From: Candidatus Bacteroides merdipullorum
Lineage (GTDB): Bacteria; Bacteroidota; Bacteroidia; Bacteroidales; Bacteroidaceae
DNA length: 52,391 nt
Reading direction: 5' to 3'
Assembly (NCBI GenBank): GCA_019116045.1
Contig: DXCK01000104.1
Span: forward strand, 1 to 52,391
In this document: piece by piece, positions 42,500 through 51,021 of the stretch
Layout of the letters: the number at the start of each line of letters is the position of its first letter
Numbering within the stretch: the stretch's first letter is position 1
The notes under the pieces: generated by a model
Databases searched by the model: none
What the model was told of the DNA's origin: nothing
The model's input: the letters and a program-made list of their open reading frames with translations, nothing else
Made by a program: the position numbers and the translations under genes

Positions 42500-45400
42500 A
42501 TGAAAAAGTACAGCACCGTAAACAACCTGATGGGTTGGATTACTTTCCTCATTGCGGCCACGGTCTATTGCATGACCATCGAACCGACCGCAAGCTTTTG
42601 GGATTGCCCTGAGTTTATCACCACCGGCTACAAGCTGGAAGTGGGTCACCCGCCTGGAGCACCCTTCTTCATGCTCGTGGCCAACCTGTTTTCGCAGTTT
42701 GCCGCCGATGCCTCGGAAGTGGCCAAGATGGTCAACTACATGAGCGCGCTGATGAGCGCCGCGTGCATCCTGTTCCTCTTCTGGACCATCACACACTTGG
42801 TGCGCAAGCTGATAGTATCGGACGAAACGCACATCACCGCCGGACAGACCGTAGCCATCATGGGCAGCGGACTGGTAGGTGCCTTGGCTTATACGTTCAG
42901 CGACACGTTCTGGTTCTCGGCCGTCGAGGGCGAAGTCTACGCCTTCTCGTCGCTGTTCACGGCAGTCGTCTTCTGGCTCATCCTGAAGTGGGAAGACGTG
43001 GCCGACCAGCCGCACAGCGACCGCTGGCTGGTGCTCATTGCCTACCTGACGGGGCTCTCCATCGGCGTGCACCTGCTCAACCTGCTCTGCCTGCCTGCCA
43101 TCGTCCTTATCTATTATTATAAGAAAGTGCCCCATGCCAACGCCAAGGGCTCTCTGCTGGCACTGCTGGGTTCGGCGGTACTGGTGGCCGTGGTGCTCTA
43201 CGGCATCGTGCCAGGCATTGTCAAGGTAGGCGGATGGTTCGAGCTGCTGTTTGTCAACACGCTCGGCATGCCTTTCAACACGGGCGTCTTGGTGTACGTC
43301 ATCCTGCTGGCCGCTACACTCATCTGGGGCATCTACGAGACATACATGCAACACAGCCCGTTGCGCATGGCCCTGTCCTTCATCTTGACCATCGCCATGC
43401 TGGGCATCCCCTTCTACGGACACGGAGTCGGGGCAATCATCATCGGACTCATCGTCATCGCCCTGATGTGGTTCTATCTCCGCCCCAAGACACAGGCGGC
43501 ACTGAAGGAAAAGTTTCGCGTCAGCGCCCGCACGCTCAACACAGCCCTGCTGTGCACGTTGCTCATCGTGGTGGGTTACTCGTCGTACGCGCTCATCGTG
43601 ATACGCTCCACAGCCAACACACCGATGGACCAGAACTCGCCGGAGGACATCTTCACGCTGGGCGAATACCTGGGCCGCGAGCAGTACGGCACCCGGCCTT
43701 TGTTCTACGGGCAGGCGTTCTCCTCGCAAGTGGCCCTCGATGTGAAAGACGGTTACTGCGAGCCGCGCGTCAAGAGCGAAGCCACCAAGTTCATCCGCAA
43801 GGAGAAGGCCACGCCCGACGAGAAAGACAGCTACATCGAAATCCCCGGACGCATCGAATATGAGTATGCGCAGAACATGCTCTTCCCACGCATGTACAGC
43901 TCGGCACACGCACAGTACTACAAAGCGTGGATGGACATCAAGGGCCACGACGTCCCGTTCGACCGCTGTGGCGAAATGATGATGGTCAACGTTCCCACCC
44001 AATGGGAGAACATCAAGTTCTTCTTCTCCTACCAGCTCAACTGGATGTACTGGCGATACTTCATGTGGAACTTCGCCGGACGGCAGAATGACATCCAAGG
44101 CAACGGGGAGATTGAACACGGCAACTGGATTACGGGCATCTCTTTCATAGACAACTGGCTGATAGGAAACCAAGAATACCTGCCCACCGAACTCAAGGAA
44201 AACAAAGGGCACAACGTGTTCTACTGCCTGCCCCTGCTGCTGGGCATCATCGGCCTGCTCTGGCAAGCCTACCGCGGGCGCCGCGGCATCCAGCAATTCT
44301 GGGTGGTGTTCTTCCTGTTCTTCATGACGGGCATCGCCATCGTGCTCTACCTGAACCAGACCCCCATGCAACCCCGCGAACGCGACTATGCCTACGCCGG
44401 TTCGTTCTACGCCTTTGCCATCTGGATAGGTTTGGGTGTGATGGGAATCACCCAGCTCTTCGCCAACCTGATGCACAAGCGCGACAAAGAGTGGACGCCC
44501 GAACAACTGACCGCCTGGAACGAAGGCACGTGGATGCCCGACCTGCGCCCCTCGCTGCCCGTCGCCCTGGCGGTGTCACTGGCATGTCTGCTGGTGCCCA
44601 TACAGATGGCCAGCCAGACGTGGGACGATCACGACCGCAGCGACCGCTACATGGCCCGCGACTTCGGCTACAACTACCTGATGTCGCTCCAGGAGAGCGG
44701 GAACCCCGTCATCTACACCAACGGTGACAACGACACCTTCCCCCTGTGGTATGGCCAGGAGACCGAAGGCTTCCGGCCCGACGCACGCACCTGCAACCTG
44801 TCGTACCTGCAGACCGACTGGTACATCGACCAGATGAAGCGCCCGGCCTACGACAGCCCGTCGCTGCCCATCACGTGGGACCGCATGGAGTATGTGGAAG
44901 GCACCAACGAATACATCCCCGTGCAACCCGAAGTGGCCAAGAGCCTCGACCAACTCTATGCACAGGCCAAGAAAGAGGCCCTGGCCGGCAACCCCGAGGT
45001 GCTGGTGAACATCCAGAAGGAGTTTGGCGACAACCCCTACGAGCTGAAGAACATCCTGAAGCACTGGGTGCGCAACCCCAGCAACAAGGACCTCAACATC
45101 ATACCGACGGACAGCATCGTCATCAAGGTGGACAAAGAGGCCGTGCGTCGCAGCGGCATGATGATACCCGGCGACAGCATACCGGACTACATGTCCATCA
45201 AGCTACGCACGAAGGATATACACGGCAACTACCACCCGAAGCGTGCCCTCTACAAGAGTGAGCTGATGATGCTCGAGATGCTGGCCGAGGCCAACTGGGA
45301 ACGACCCATCTACATCGCCATCAGCGTGGGCACGGACAACCAACTGGGCATGGACAATTACTTCGTACAGGAGGGACTGGCCTACCGGTTCACGCCGTTC

Positions 45401-45952
45401 GACAACACGAAGACGGGCGTCAGCCTCGACTCGGAAAAAATGTACGACAACCTGATGCACAAGTTCCGCTACGGGGGCATCGACAAGCCGGGCATCTACA
45501 TCGACGAGAACGCCCTGCGCATGTGCTACTCGCACCGCCGCATCTTCTCGCAACTGGTGCAGCAACTGATGAAGGAGGGCAAACGCGACAAGGCCAAGGC
45601 TGCGCTGGATTATGCGGAGAAGATGATTCCCGCCGTCAACGTGCCCTACGACTACCAGAACGGCGCCCTGCAAATGGCCGAGGCCTACTACCAACTGGGA
45701 GAGACGGAGGCGGGCGACCGCATAGCCCGGGCACTGGCCGACAAGTCGATGGAGTATCTGACGTGGTACCTCAGCCTGGACGAAGCGCGCCTGAACATCT
45801 CTGTACAGGAGTGCGAATACCACCTCTCGCTGCTCAACACGGAAATCAGCCTGATGAAGAAATACGGCTCGACGCTGACGGAACAGTATGAGGAGAAGTT
45901 CGGCGAAGTGTACCACCAGTATGTCACAGCCATGGGTTACAAAGCAGAATAA
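42500..45952 (+). CDS. DUF2723 membrane protein, probable O-mannosyltransferase-like (TMEM260 family)
   Basis: This encodes 1150 residues. The N-terminal half has about twelve hydrophobic helices; the C-terminal half (~700-1150) is soluble and helical with TPR-like features (AEAYYQLGETEAGDRIARAL). The first loop contains TASFWDCPEFITTGYKLEVGHPPG, the conserved DUF2723 segment whose Asp-Glu pair resembles the catalytic acids of GT-C mannosyltransferases. The human homologue TMEM260 O-mannosylates proteins. The bacterial role is inferred to be glycosylation of exported proteins or glycans. It is followed after 8 bp by a NodB deacetylase gene. Confidence 0.87.
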   Translation: MKKYSTVNNLMGWITFLIAATVYCMTIEPTASFWDCPEFITTGYKLEVGHPPGAPFFMLVANLFSQFAADASEVAKMVNYMSALMSAACILFLFWTITHLVRKLIVSDETHITAGQTVAIMGSGLVGALAYTFSDTFWFSAVEGEVYAFSSLFTAVVFWLILKWEDVADQPHSDRWLVLIAYLTGLSIGVHLLNLLCLPAIVLIYYYKKVPHANAKGSLLALLGSAVLVAVVLYGIVPGIVKVGGWFELLFVNTLGMPFNTGVLVYVILLAATLIWGIYETYMQHSPLRMALSFILTIAMLGIPFYGHGVGAIIIGLIVIALMWFYLRPKTQAALKEKFRVSARTLNTALLCTLLIVVGYSSYALIVIRSTANTPMDQNSPEDIFTLGEYLGREQYGTRPLFYGQAFSSQVALDVKDGYCEPRVKSEATKFIRKEKATPDEKDSYIEIPGRIEYEYAQNMLFPRMYSSAHAQYYKAWMDIKGHDVPFDRCGEMMMVNVPTQWENIKFFFSYQLNWMYWRYFMWNFAGRQNDIQGNGEIEHGNWITGISFIDNWLIGNQEYLPTELKENKGHNVFYCLPLLLGIIGLLWQAYRGRRGIQQFWVVFFLFFMTGIAIVLYLNQTPMQPRERDYAYAGSFYAFAIWIGLGVMGITQLFANLMHKRDKEWTPEQLTAWNEGTWMPDLRPSLPVALAVSLACLLVPIQMASQTWDDHDRSDRYMARDFGYNYLMSLQESGNPVIYTNGDNDTFPLWYGQETEGFRPDARTCNLSYLQTDWYIDQMKRPAYDSPSLPITWDRMEYVEGTNEYIPVQPEVAKSLDQLYAQAKKEALAGNPEVLVNIQKEFGDNPYELKNILKHWVRNPSNKDLNIIPTDSIVIKVDKEAVRRSGMMIPGDSIPDYMSIKLRTKDIHGNYHPKRALYKSELMMLEMLAEANWERPIYIAISVGTDNQLGMDNYFVQEGLAYRFTPFDNTKTGVSLDSEKMYDNLMHKFRYGGIDKPGIYIDENALRMCYSHRRIFSQLVQQLMKEGKRDKAKAALDYAEKMIPAVNVPYDYQNGALQMAEAYYQLGETEAGDRIARALADKSMEYLTWYLSLDEARLNISVQECEYHLSLLNTEISLMKKYGSTLTEQYEEKFGEVYHQYVTAMGYKAE

Positions 45953-45960
45953 GCCCCGAG

Positions 45961-46623
45961 ATGTTTATCGAACAACCTCCTGAAATAGTCCGCAGGCTCT
46001 ATCCCAGCGCCCTGTGGCGGATGGACCCTGCGGAGCGGACGGTCTGCCTGACCTTCGACGACGGGCCCATCCCCGAGGTGACGCCGTGGGTGCTCGACGT
46101 GCTGGCACGGCACGGCGTCAAGGCCACGTTCTTCATGGTGGGCGACAACATCCGCAAGCACCCCGACGTCTTCCGCCAGGTCGTCGAGCAGGGGCACCGC
46201 ATCGGCAACCACACGTTCCACCACCTGCGGGGCTTTGAACACAGCTCGAACCACTACCTGGACGACGTCCGCCGGGCGCACGACTTCATGCTCGAAGCCT
46301 GCCACGACCTGCCCCCCGAGCAGGTCGAAGCCGCCCTGCACCCCATCCTCTTCCGCCCGCCCCACGGGCACATGACCTGGGGACAGTACATGGTGTTGCG
46401 CCACCGTTGCCGCATCGTCATGTGGGACCTCGTCACGCGCGACTACTCGAAGAAGCTGCGCCCGCCGCAGGTGTTGGCCAACGTGATGCGCTACGCCCGC
46501 AACGGCTCCATCATCACCTTCCACGACTCGCTGAAGTCGTGGAACAACGGCAACCTGCCCTACGCCCTGCCCCGCGCCCTGGACTTCCTCCGCGAAGAGG
46601 GCTACACCTTCGCCCTGCTCTGA
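45961..46623 (+). CDS. NodB-type polysaccharide deacetylase
   Basis: This encodes a 220-residue metal-dependent carbohydrate esterase of family CE4. Motif 1 is TFDDGPIPE with the catalytic and metal Asp pair. Motif 2 is GNHTFHHL with the zinc-binding histidines, and motif 3 is FRPPHGHMTW. No signal peptide or membrane anchor is visible, so it may act in the cytoplasm or be exported by an unusual route. The 8-bp spacing to DUF2723 means the two are co-transcribed, suggesting work on the same glycan. Confidence 0.92.
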   Translation: MFIEQPPEIVRRLYPSALWRMDPAERTVCLTFDDGPIPEVTPWVLDVLARHGVKATFFMVGDNIRKHPDVFRQVVEQGHRIGNHTFHHLRGFEHSSNHYLDDVRRAHDFMLEACHDLPPEQVEAALHPILFRPPHGHMTWGQYMVLRHRCRIVMWDLVTRDYSKKLRPPQVLANVMRYARNGSIITFHDSLKSWNNGNLPYALPRALDFLREEGYTFALL

Positions 46624-46677
46624 CCCCCTCTCCTCCCCCGCCGCCTCCGGACACACCTGTTCCAAGGCTACTGCCGC

Positions 46678-46746
46678 AGTGACCCTTCGCCACACGCCCT
46701 ATTCAGCCACAGGGACAGGCAGTAGTGACCCTTCGCGAATAGGCCT
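46678..46746. repeat. 23/46-bp spaced AGTGACCCTTCGC repeats
   Basis: AGTGACCCTTCGC occurs at 46678 and again at 46724, exactly 46 bp (two 23-bp units) apart, with a less similar 23-bp unit between. It adjoins a longer 23-bp array on the right, shifted in phase. Confidence 0.55.
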
Positions 46747-46759
46747 ATGGTGGCTGCCT

Positions 46760-46897
46760 ATTCCACGTGGAATAAACTGCATATCCCACGTGAGATAAGT
46801 TTCATATCCCATGTGGAATAAACTTCTTATCTCACGTGGAATAAGTTTTCTATCTCACGTGGAATAAGAATCCTATCCCACTACAGATAATAAGGGT
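46760..46897. repeat. Six 23-bp tandem repeats built on CACGTG
   Basis: Six abutting units start at 46760, 46783, 46806, 46829, 46852 and 46875. The common pattern is ATYYCACGTGGAATAA followed by a short variable tail. The first unit contains the perfect palindrome ATTCCACGTGGAAT. The fourth and fifth units are almost identical and the sixth is degraded. The array lies between the convergent NodB and exonuclease genes, in a 365-bp gap without a gene, just before a strong hairpin. Confidence 0.92.
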
Positions 46898-46904
46898 GAA
46901 AAGG

Positions 46905-46950
46905 CCTATTGACACAGCCTGCATAGCGGTATACAGGCAGCGTCAATAGG
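46905..46950 (-). terminator. Hairpin terminator after exonuclease III
   Basis: CCTATTGAC (46905-46913) pairs with GTCAATAGG (46942-46950), and GCCTG (46917-46921) with CAGGC (46934-46938) inside. On the minus strand the stem is followed by CCTTTT, a weak T tract. It probably ends the exonuclease transcript and may also stop the convergent operon. Confidence 0.7.
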
Positions 46951-46988
46951 GGTGATGGCGGAGGGTGAAAGGGAGGGGCAGCGGAGGG

Positions 46989-47744
46989 TCAAAGGTCCAG
47001 CACCACCTCGACGGGGCAATGGTCGGAGCCGTAGATGTCCGTGTGGATGTCGGCGCTGACCAGGCGGTCGTCCAGGCGCTTGGAGGTGAGGAAGTAGTCG
47101 ATGCGCCAGCCCGCGTTCTTCTCGCGCGCCCGGAAACGGTATGACCACCACGAGTAGACATCCGTGCGGTCGGGGTAGAAATGGCGGTACGTGTCGGTGA
47201 AGCCCGCGCCGAGCAGCTCGGTGAACTTGGCACGCTCCTCGTCCGTGAAGCCCGCGTTTCGGCGATTGGTCTTCGGGTTCTTCAAGTCAATCTCCTGGTG
47301 CGCCACGTTCAGGTCGCCACAGACGATGACCGGCTTGCGCGCGTCCAGCGCCAGGAGATAGCGGCGGAAGTCATCCTCCCACGTCATGCGGTAGTCCAGG
47401 CGTCGCAACCCATCCTGCGAGTTGGGCGTATAGACCGTCACCAGGAAGAACGCAGGCATCTCCAGCGTGATGACGCGCCCCTCGCGGTCGTGATGCTCCA
47501 CGTCGATGCCATAAGTGACCCCCAGGGGCTGGTGGCGCGTGTAGATGGCCGTGCCCGAATAACCCTTCTTCTCGGCATAGTTCCAATACGACTCATAGCC
47601 CTCGAAGGCCAAATCCAGTTGTCCGGCCTGCATCTTGGTCTCTTGCAGGCAGAAGAAATCAGCGTCCAACTGTTTGAACGCCTCCACAAAGCCCTTGTCC
47701 TTGCACGCACGCAGGCCGTTCACATTCCACGAGATAAACTTCAT
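46989..47744 (-). CDS. xth: Exodeoxyribonuclease III
   Basis: This encodes a 251-residue DNA repair nuclease (AP endonuclease and 3'-exonuclease). It starts directly with the family motif WNVNGLRACKDKGF. FCLQETK supplies the metal-binding Glu, GDLNVAHQEIDLKNPK the Asp/Asn pair, and GSDHCPVEV the catalytic His. The length and motif order match the ExoA/Xth family exactly. It lies downstream of the alcohol dehydrogenase gene in the same direction. Confidence 0.96.
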   Translation of the reverse strand: MKFISWNVNGLRACKDKGFVEAFKQLDADFFCLQETKMQAGQLDLAFEGYESYWNYAEKKGYSGTAIYTRHQPLGVTYGIDVEHHDREGRVITLEMPAFFLVTVYTPNSQDGLRRLDYRMTWEDDFRRYLLALDARKPVIVCGDLNVAHQEIDLKNPKTNRRNAGFTDEERAKFTELLGAGFTDTYRHFYPDRTDVYSWWSYRFRAREKNAGWRIDYFLTSKRLDDRLVSADIHTDIYGSDHCPVEVVLDL

Positions 47745-47745
47745 A

Positions 47746-47787
47746 AATTGAGAATTAAGAAATAAGAAATAAGAATTGGGAATTAAA
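47746..47787. repeat. 7-bp AT-rich repeats between the dehydrogenase and xth genes
   Basis: On the plus strand AATTAAG, AAATAAG, AAATAAG, AATTGGG and AATTAAA follow one another with a 7-bp period. They fill the whole 38-bp gap and run into the dehydrogenase stop codon. A similar 7-bp array lies at the epimerase start (14889). Confidence 0.65.
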
Positions 47788-48814
47788 ATATCGCTATCTT
47801 CATCACCCCGTCGGCCTTCTGCTCGAACAGGCGGTAGGCCTCGTCGATGCGGGCCAGAGGGAAACGGTGGGTGATGAGGGGTGTGGTGTCAAGCTGCCCC
47901 CCGGCAATGAGGCGCAGAATCTCGTCGCAGTCGCACCCGTCCACACCCCCGGTCTTGAACGTCAGGTTCTTGCCATACATCTGGGGCAGGGGGAGCACCT
48001 GCGGACGGTCGTACAGCGCGACGATGGTCACCACGGCATTGGGCCGCGCACACTGCCACGCCAGCCGGAACGACTCGTCCGTGCCCGCCACCTCCATCAC
48101 CACGTCGGCCCCGCCATGCTCGCTGTGCGCCCGCACGAACGCCTCGCACCCATCGGGCGTAGTGACCAACACCTCGGGATAATGCTCCCTCACGAAGCGG
48201 ATGCGCTCCTCCGACTGCTCGCATACGATGATGCGCCTCGGCTGCTTCAGCCTCGCGCAAAGCAGCGTGCAGATGCCCGTCGGCCCCGCCCCGATGATGA
48301 GCACCGTGTCTTCCTCCGTGATGTCCGAGATGCGCGCCGCCCAAAAGCCTGTGGCCAGCACATCGCCCACGAACAAAGCCTGCTCGTCGCTCACCCCGCT
48401 GGGGATGCGGCTCAAGCCCTGGTCGGCATAAGGCACACGCACGTATTCTGCCTGCCCCCCGTCGATGCGGCATCCCAATGCCCAGCCCCCGGCAGGGTCC
48501 GTGCAGTTGTTCACAAAGCCATGCCGGCAGAAGAAACACTCGCCGCAGAATGTCTCCACATTGACCGCCACGCGGTCGCCGGGGCGCACCTGGGTCACGG
48601 CGCTACCCACTTCTTCCACCACGCCCACCATCTCATGGCCTACGGTGATGCCCGGCACCGCACGCGGCACACTGCCATGCTTGATGTGCAAATCACTCGT
48701 ACAGATACTTCCCAGCGTCACCCGTACAAGGGCATCGCGCGCATCCAGCAACTGCGGCCGGAGCTTCTCGCGCAACTCAAACTTTCCATGTTCTACATAC
48801 GTATATGCAAGCAT
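47783..48814 (-). CDS. Zinc-dependent medium-chain alcohol dehydrogenase
   Basis: This encodes a 343-residue MDR dehydrogenase. The GroES-like domain has the catalytic zinc ligands in SICTSDLHIKHG and GHEMVGVVEE. The structural zinc Cys cluster is CGECFFCRHGFVNNC. The Rossmann domain carries LIIGAGPTGICTLL. It resembles threonine or sorbitol dehydrogenase-type enzymes, but the substrate cannot be deduced. The gene is 24 bp downstream of an EamA exporter, so the two may handle the same metabolite. Confidence 0.92.
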   Translation of the reverse strand: MLAYTYVEHGKFELREKLRPQLLDARDALVRVTLGSICTSDLHIKHGSVPRAVPGITVGHEMVGVVEEVGSAVTQVRPGDRVAVNVETFCGECFFCRHGFVNNCTDPAGGWALGCRIDGGQAEYVRVPYADQGLSRIPSGVSDEQALFVGDVLATGFWAARISDITEEDTVLIIGAGPTGICTLLCARLKQPRRIIVCEQSEERIRFVREHYPEVLVTTPDGCEAFVRAHSEHGGADVVMEVAGTDESFRLAWQCARPNAVVTIVALYDRPQVLPLPQMYGKNLTFKTGGVDGCDCDEILRLIAGGQLDTTPLITHRFPLARIDEAYRLFEQKADGVMKIAIF

Positions 48815-48838
48815 ACTCTTCTTCTCTTTTATAATAAG

Positions 48839-49756
48839 TCAAACAGATTCTTTCTTTCTCCTTCCGGCCCAATAGACCCCGCCCAGAATCAGCGCCATGC
48901 CCGCCCACGCCATCGGCGTCAACCGCTCGCCCAGCACCACGGCCGAACCCGTCAATGTGAACACAGGGTTGAGGTAGATGTAATTGGAGGCACGCACCGT
49001 GCCCAACCTCTTCAGCACGACATTCCACACAGCGAAACATGCCAACGATGCCAGCACACCCAAAAAAAGCAAGTGGAAAAGAACGGAAGGCTCTAACAGA
49101 CGGGACACCTCGAACTGCCAAGGCCGGAAGGCAAACACCGGCAATATGGTCAGCACCCCGTAGAAAAATATCTTGCGCGTGATGAACACCGCTTCATAGC
49201 GGTCGGCCATGCGACGCATAATCAAACTGTAAACCGCCCAAGAAAAAGACGCCAACAACGAAAGCAAATCGCCCACAGGAGAAAGGCGCAACACGAAATG
49301 ACCGTTGCACACCACCAGCGCCACCCCGGCCAAGGCCGTCAGCGAACCGCCTATCAGTGCCTTCGTGGCCCGTTCTTTCTTGTAGAGCAGCAAAGACAGC
49401 AACGTAGTGACCAACGGCGTGGTACACACCAGAAACGACACGTTCGTGGCCAACGTATGCTCCAAAGCCATGTTCTCCGTCAGAAAATAAAAAGAACCAC
49501 CGGTCACACCACCCGCCAGCAACCAAAGCTCGTCCTGCCACCTGTCGGCCCACAACTTGCCCTTAGACAAAAACCAGATGCCTATGTATGCCATCAGAAA
49601 ACGGAGCAGAAAAATCTCCTGCGGAGCCATACCCGCTTCTATCAACAACTTGGTAGAAATGAACGTCAGGCCCCATATCCCTACGATGACCACCGCCACC
49701 GCATGAAAAGCCGCCACGCCCCGAGTCTTATGTAGATGTAACCGATGCATATCCAT
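48839..49756 (-). CDS. EamA/DMT-family membrane transporter
   Basis: This encodes about 305 residues with ten membrane helices in two homologous EamA halves (WGLTFISTKLLIEAG ... ; LASFSWAVYSLIMRRMA ...). It ends with a basic tail (RRKKESV). Members export amino acids, nucleobases or other metabolites. Two ATGs (49756 and 49750) are possible. Because the best -7 box is only 8-14 bp upstream, the mRNA would have almost no leader. The long frame to 49867 is an unlikely extension. Confidence 0.9.
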   Translation of the reverse strand: MDMHRLHLHKTRGVAAFHAVAVVIVGIWGLTFISTKLLIEAGMAPQEIFLLRFLMAYIGIWFLSKGKLWADRWQDELWLLAGGVTGGSFYFLTENMALEHTLATNVSFLVCTTPLVTTLLSLLLYKKERATKALIGGSLTALAGVALVVCNGHFVLRLSPVGDLLSLLASFSWAVYSLIMRRMADRYEAVFITRKIFFYGVLTILPVFAFRPWQFEVSRLLEPSVLFHLLFLGVLASLACFAVWNVVLKRLGTVRASNYIYLNPVFTLTGSAVVLGERLTPMAWAGMALILGGVYWAGRRKKESV

Positions 49757-49763
49757 AACCGTG

Positions 49764-49771
49764 CAAAGATA
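49764..49771 (-). promoter_or_regulatory. Predicted -7 element for the EamA gene
   Basis: The minus strand reads TATCTTTG, a perfect match. Its distance to the start codon predicts a leaderless or near-leaderless mRNA unless translation begins further inside the gene. Confidence 0.5.
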
Positions 49772-49869
49772 AACATATATTAATCGCACCGGACGAAACA
49801 AGGCCGAAAAAAACACCCAACACAAGAAAAAAAAGCCAAAGACAAAACAAGACCGACACCCTACCAAAG

Positions 49870-49942
49870 TCGTACCTCCTTCCTACCTCGCTCCTACCTC
49901 GCTCTTGTATATAGCTTCGAACAAGGTAGGAAGGGGGTACGA
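49870..49942. repeat. 11-bp repeats and long inverted repeat
   Basis: Three 11-bp units start at 49870 (TCGTACCTCCT), 49881 and 49892 (TCCTACCTCGC twice). The first 19 bases pair with 49924-49942 with one mismatch, giving a long stem with a 35-base loop. The loop holds TGTATATAGCTTCGAAC, similar to the sequence after the 12759 array. It lies just downstream of the MBL-fold gene and may end its transcript. The 197-bp gap 49757-49953 has no gene. Confidence 0.7.
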
Positions 49943-49953
49943 GTGCAAAGCCA

Positions 49954-50709
49954 TTACAACTCTAAGGCATCCCCTTCGCAAGCGATGTCCCAAAAGCCGA
50001 TGCCCCGTGCGTCGGCAAACTCCTTCATCCGCCAGGCCGATTCGAATCCGCCAACCACAAAGTGCATGGGGACAAACATCCCTACCCGGAACTGCTCGAT
50101 GAACTGCCGTGCCCCGCGTGTATAGCCGTTACCCACACGACTGTCCACGGGAAACATCACCAGGTCGAACGAGTCCGCCACCTTGCGGACGTCCTTCAGC
50201 TCACCCAGATAACGCTTCTCCTCCCTGCCCGGGTCGACTTCCATGCCAAACTCAGCACTGTATATCGTGCCTCCCCGGTAATCGTCGGTCAGGAAACGGG
50301 CATACCAGTTATTCAAATCACCGGCATGGAAAATACGCCGCCCGTCTGCCTCTATCACCCACGAGACACCACTGTCCGTGCTCCCCGTAGCCATTACGCG
50401 CAAGTTAGCGTCCTGCCAACTGCCCCCTTTGGCCAACCAGACATCGGCCTCCTCACGCCGCGCGCGGCGGTGCTTCAAGATATCTTTCGAGAGAATGTAA
50501 AAAGTGTCGGCCGCCCGTCTCCCCTTCCACGAAAAAATTTCCCGGTTGAAATGGTCTTCGTGAAAATGACTGGCAAAGACATACATAGGCTTGTCCGACG
50601 GCAATAATCGGGAAACGACGACCGCCGGGTCCATCCAATAGTCGAAGAGCAAGATGCACGTGTCCGTCTCGAGGACAAAGGCGCTGTGGAAGATGTAGGT
50701 GAGTGTCAT
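49954..50709 (-). CDS. MBL-fold metallo-hydrolase
   Basis: This encodes a 251-residue metallo-beta-lactamase-fold protein. The metal motif is SHFHEDHF (HxHxDH); IFHAGDLNNW gives the later Asp ligand, and VPMHFVVG a possible C-terminal His. ATG 50709 begins the conserved MTLTYIFHSAFVLETD core. The family covers many hydrolases (nucleases, lactonases, phosphodiesterases), and the sequence is closest to generic UlaG-like or uncharacterised members. The upstream open frame (to 50850) is AT-rich and not part of the domain. Confidence 0.87.
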   Translation of the reverse strand: MTLTYIFHSAFVLETDTCILLFDYWMDPAVVVSRLLPSDKPMYVFASHFHEDHFNREIFSWKGRRAADTFYILSKDILKHRRARREEADVWLAKGGSWQDANLRVMATGSTDSGVSWVIEADGRRIFHAGDLNNWYARFLTDDYRGGTIYSAEFGMEVDPGREEKRYLGELKDVRKVADSFDLVMFPVDSRVGNGYTRGARQFIEQFRVGMFVPMHFVVGGFESAWRMKEFADARGIGFWDIACEGDALEL

Positions 50710-51021
50710 ATTCAGCTTTCTTCTGTTATCGGAAGATACTTCATATACGTTCAGCATCATAAGTAATAGTATATTATCGAAGGCTAAATTACACAGATTT
50801 ATAATATACCAGATATTTTTTACAAAGAATCTTATAGCAGACTCTGCCACTTTCTCTTCACCCTCGCCCTCATCATCCGGATTTCTTTTGTCTCAATCTT
50901 TATAGGTTTGTCCAATATTATTCCCGCCATTTCTTTCTTTCGCCTCAAAACAAAAAGAATAAACAGCTTATTATCGTATGAAAGTGCAGAAAGCCGTTGG
51001 TTAATTAAAGAATAAAATATC
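50710..51021. other. AT-rich intergenic stretch
   Basis: No gene is supported here. Base composition drops sharply compared with the GC-rich DNA to the left. A 70-codon minus-strand frame (50832-51044) overlaps the HxlR gene end and is Lys/Arg-rich; I cannot confirm it. No exact promoter box for the MBL gene is visible. Confidence 0.4.

Noticed and set aside
42416-44506. 696-codon minus-strand frame opposite DUF2723
   Set aside because: Gln/His/Asp-rich translation with no domain; the plus-strand DUF2723 protein has clear membrane topology.
46760-46897. CRISPR array
   Set aside because: The units abut without unique spacers of 30 bp or more, and no cas genes are in the window.
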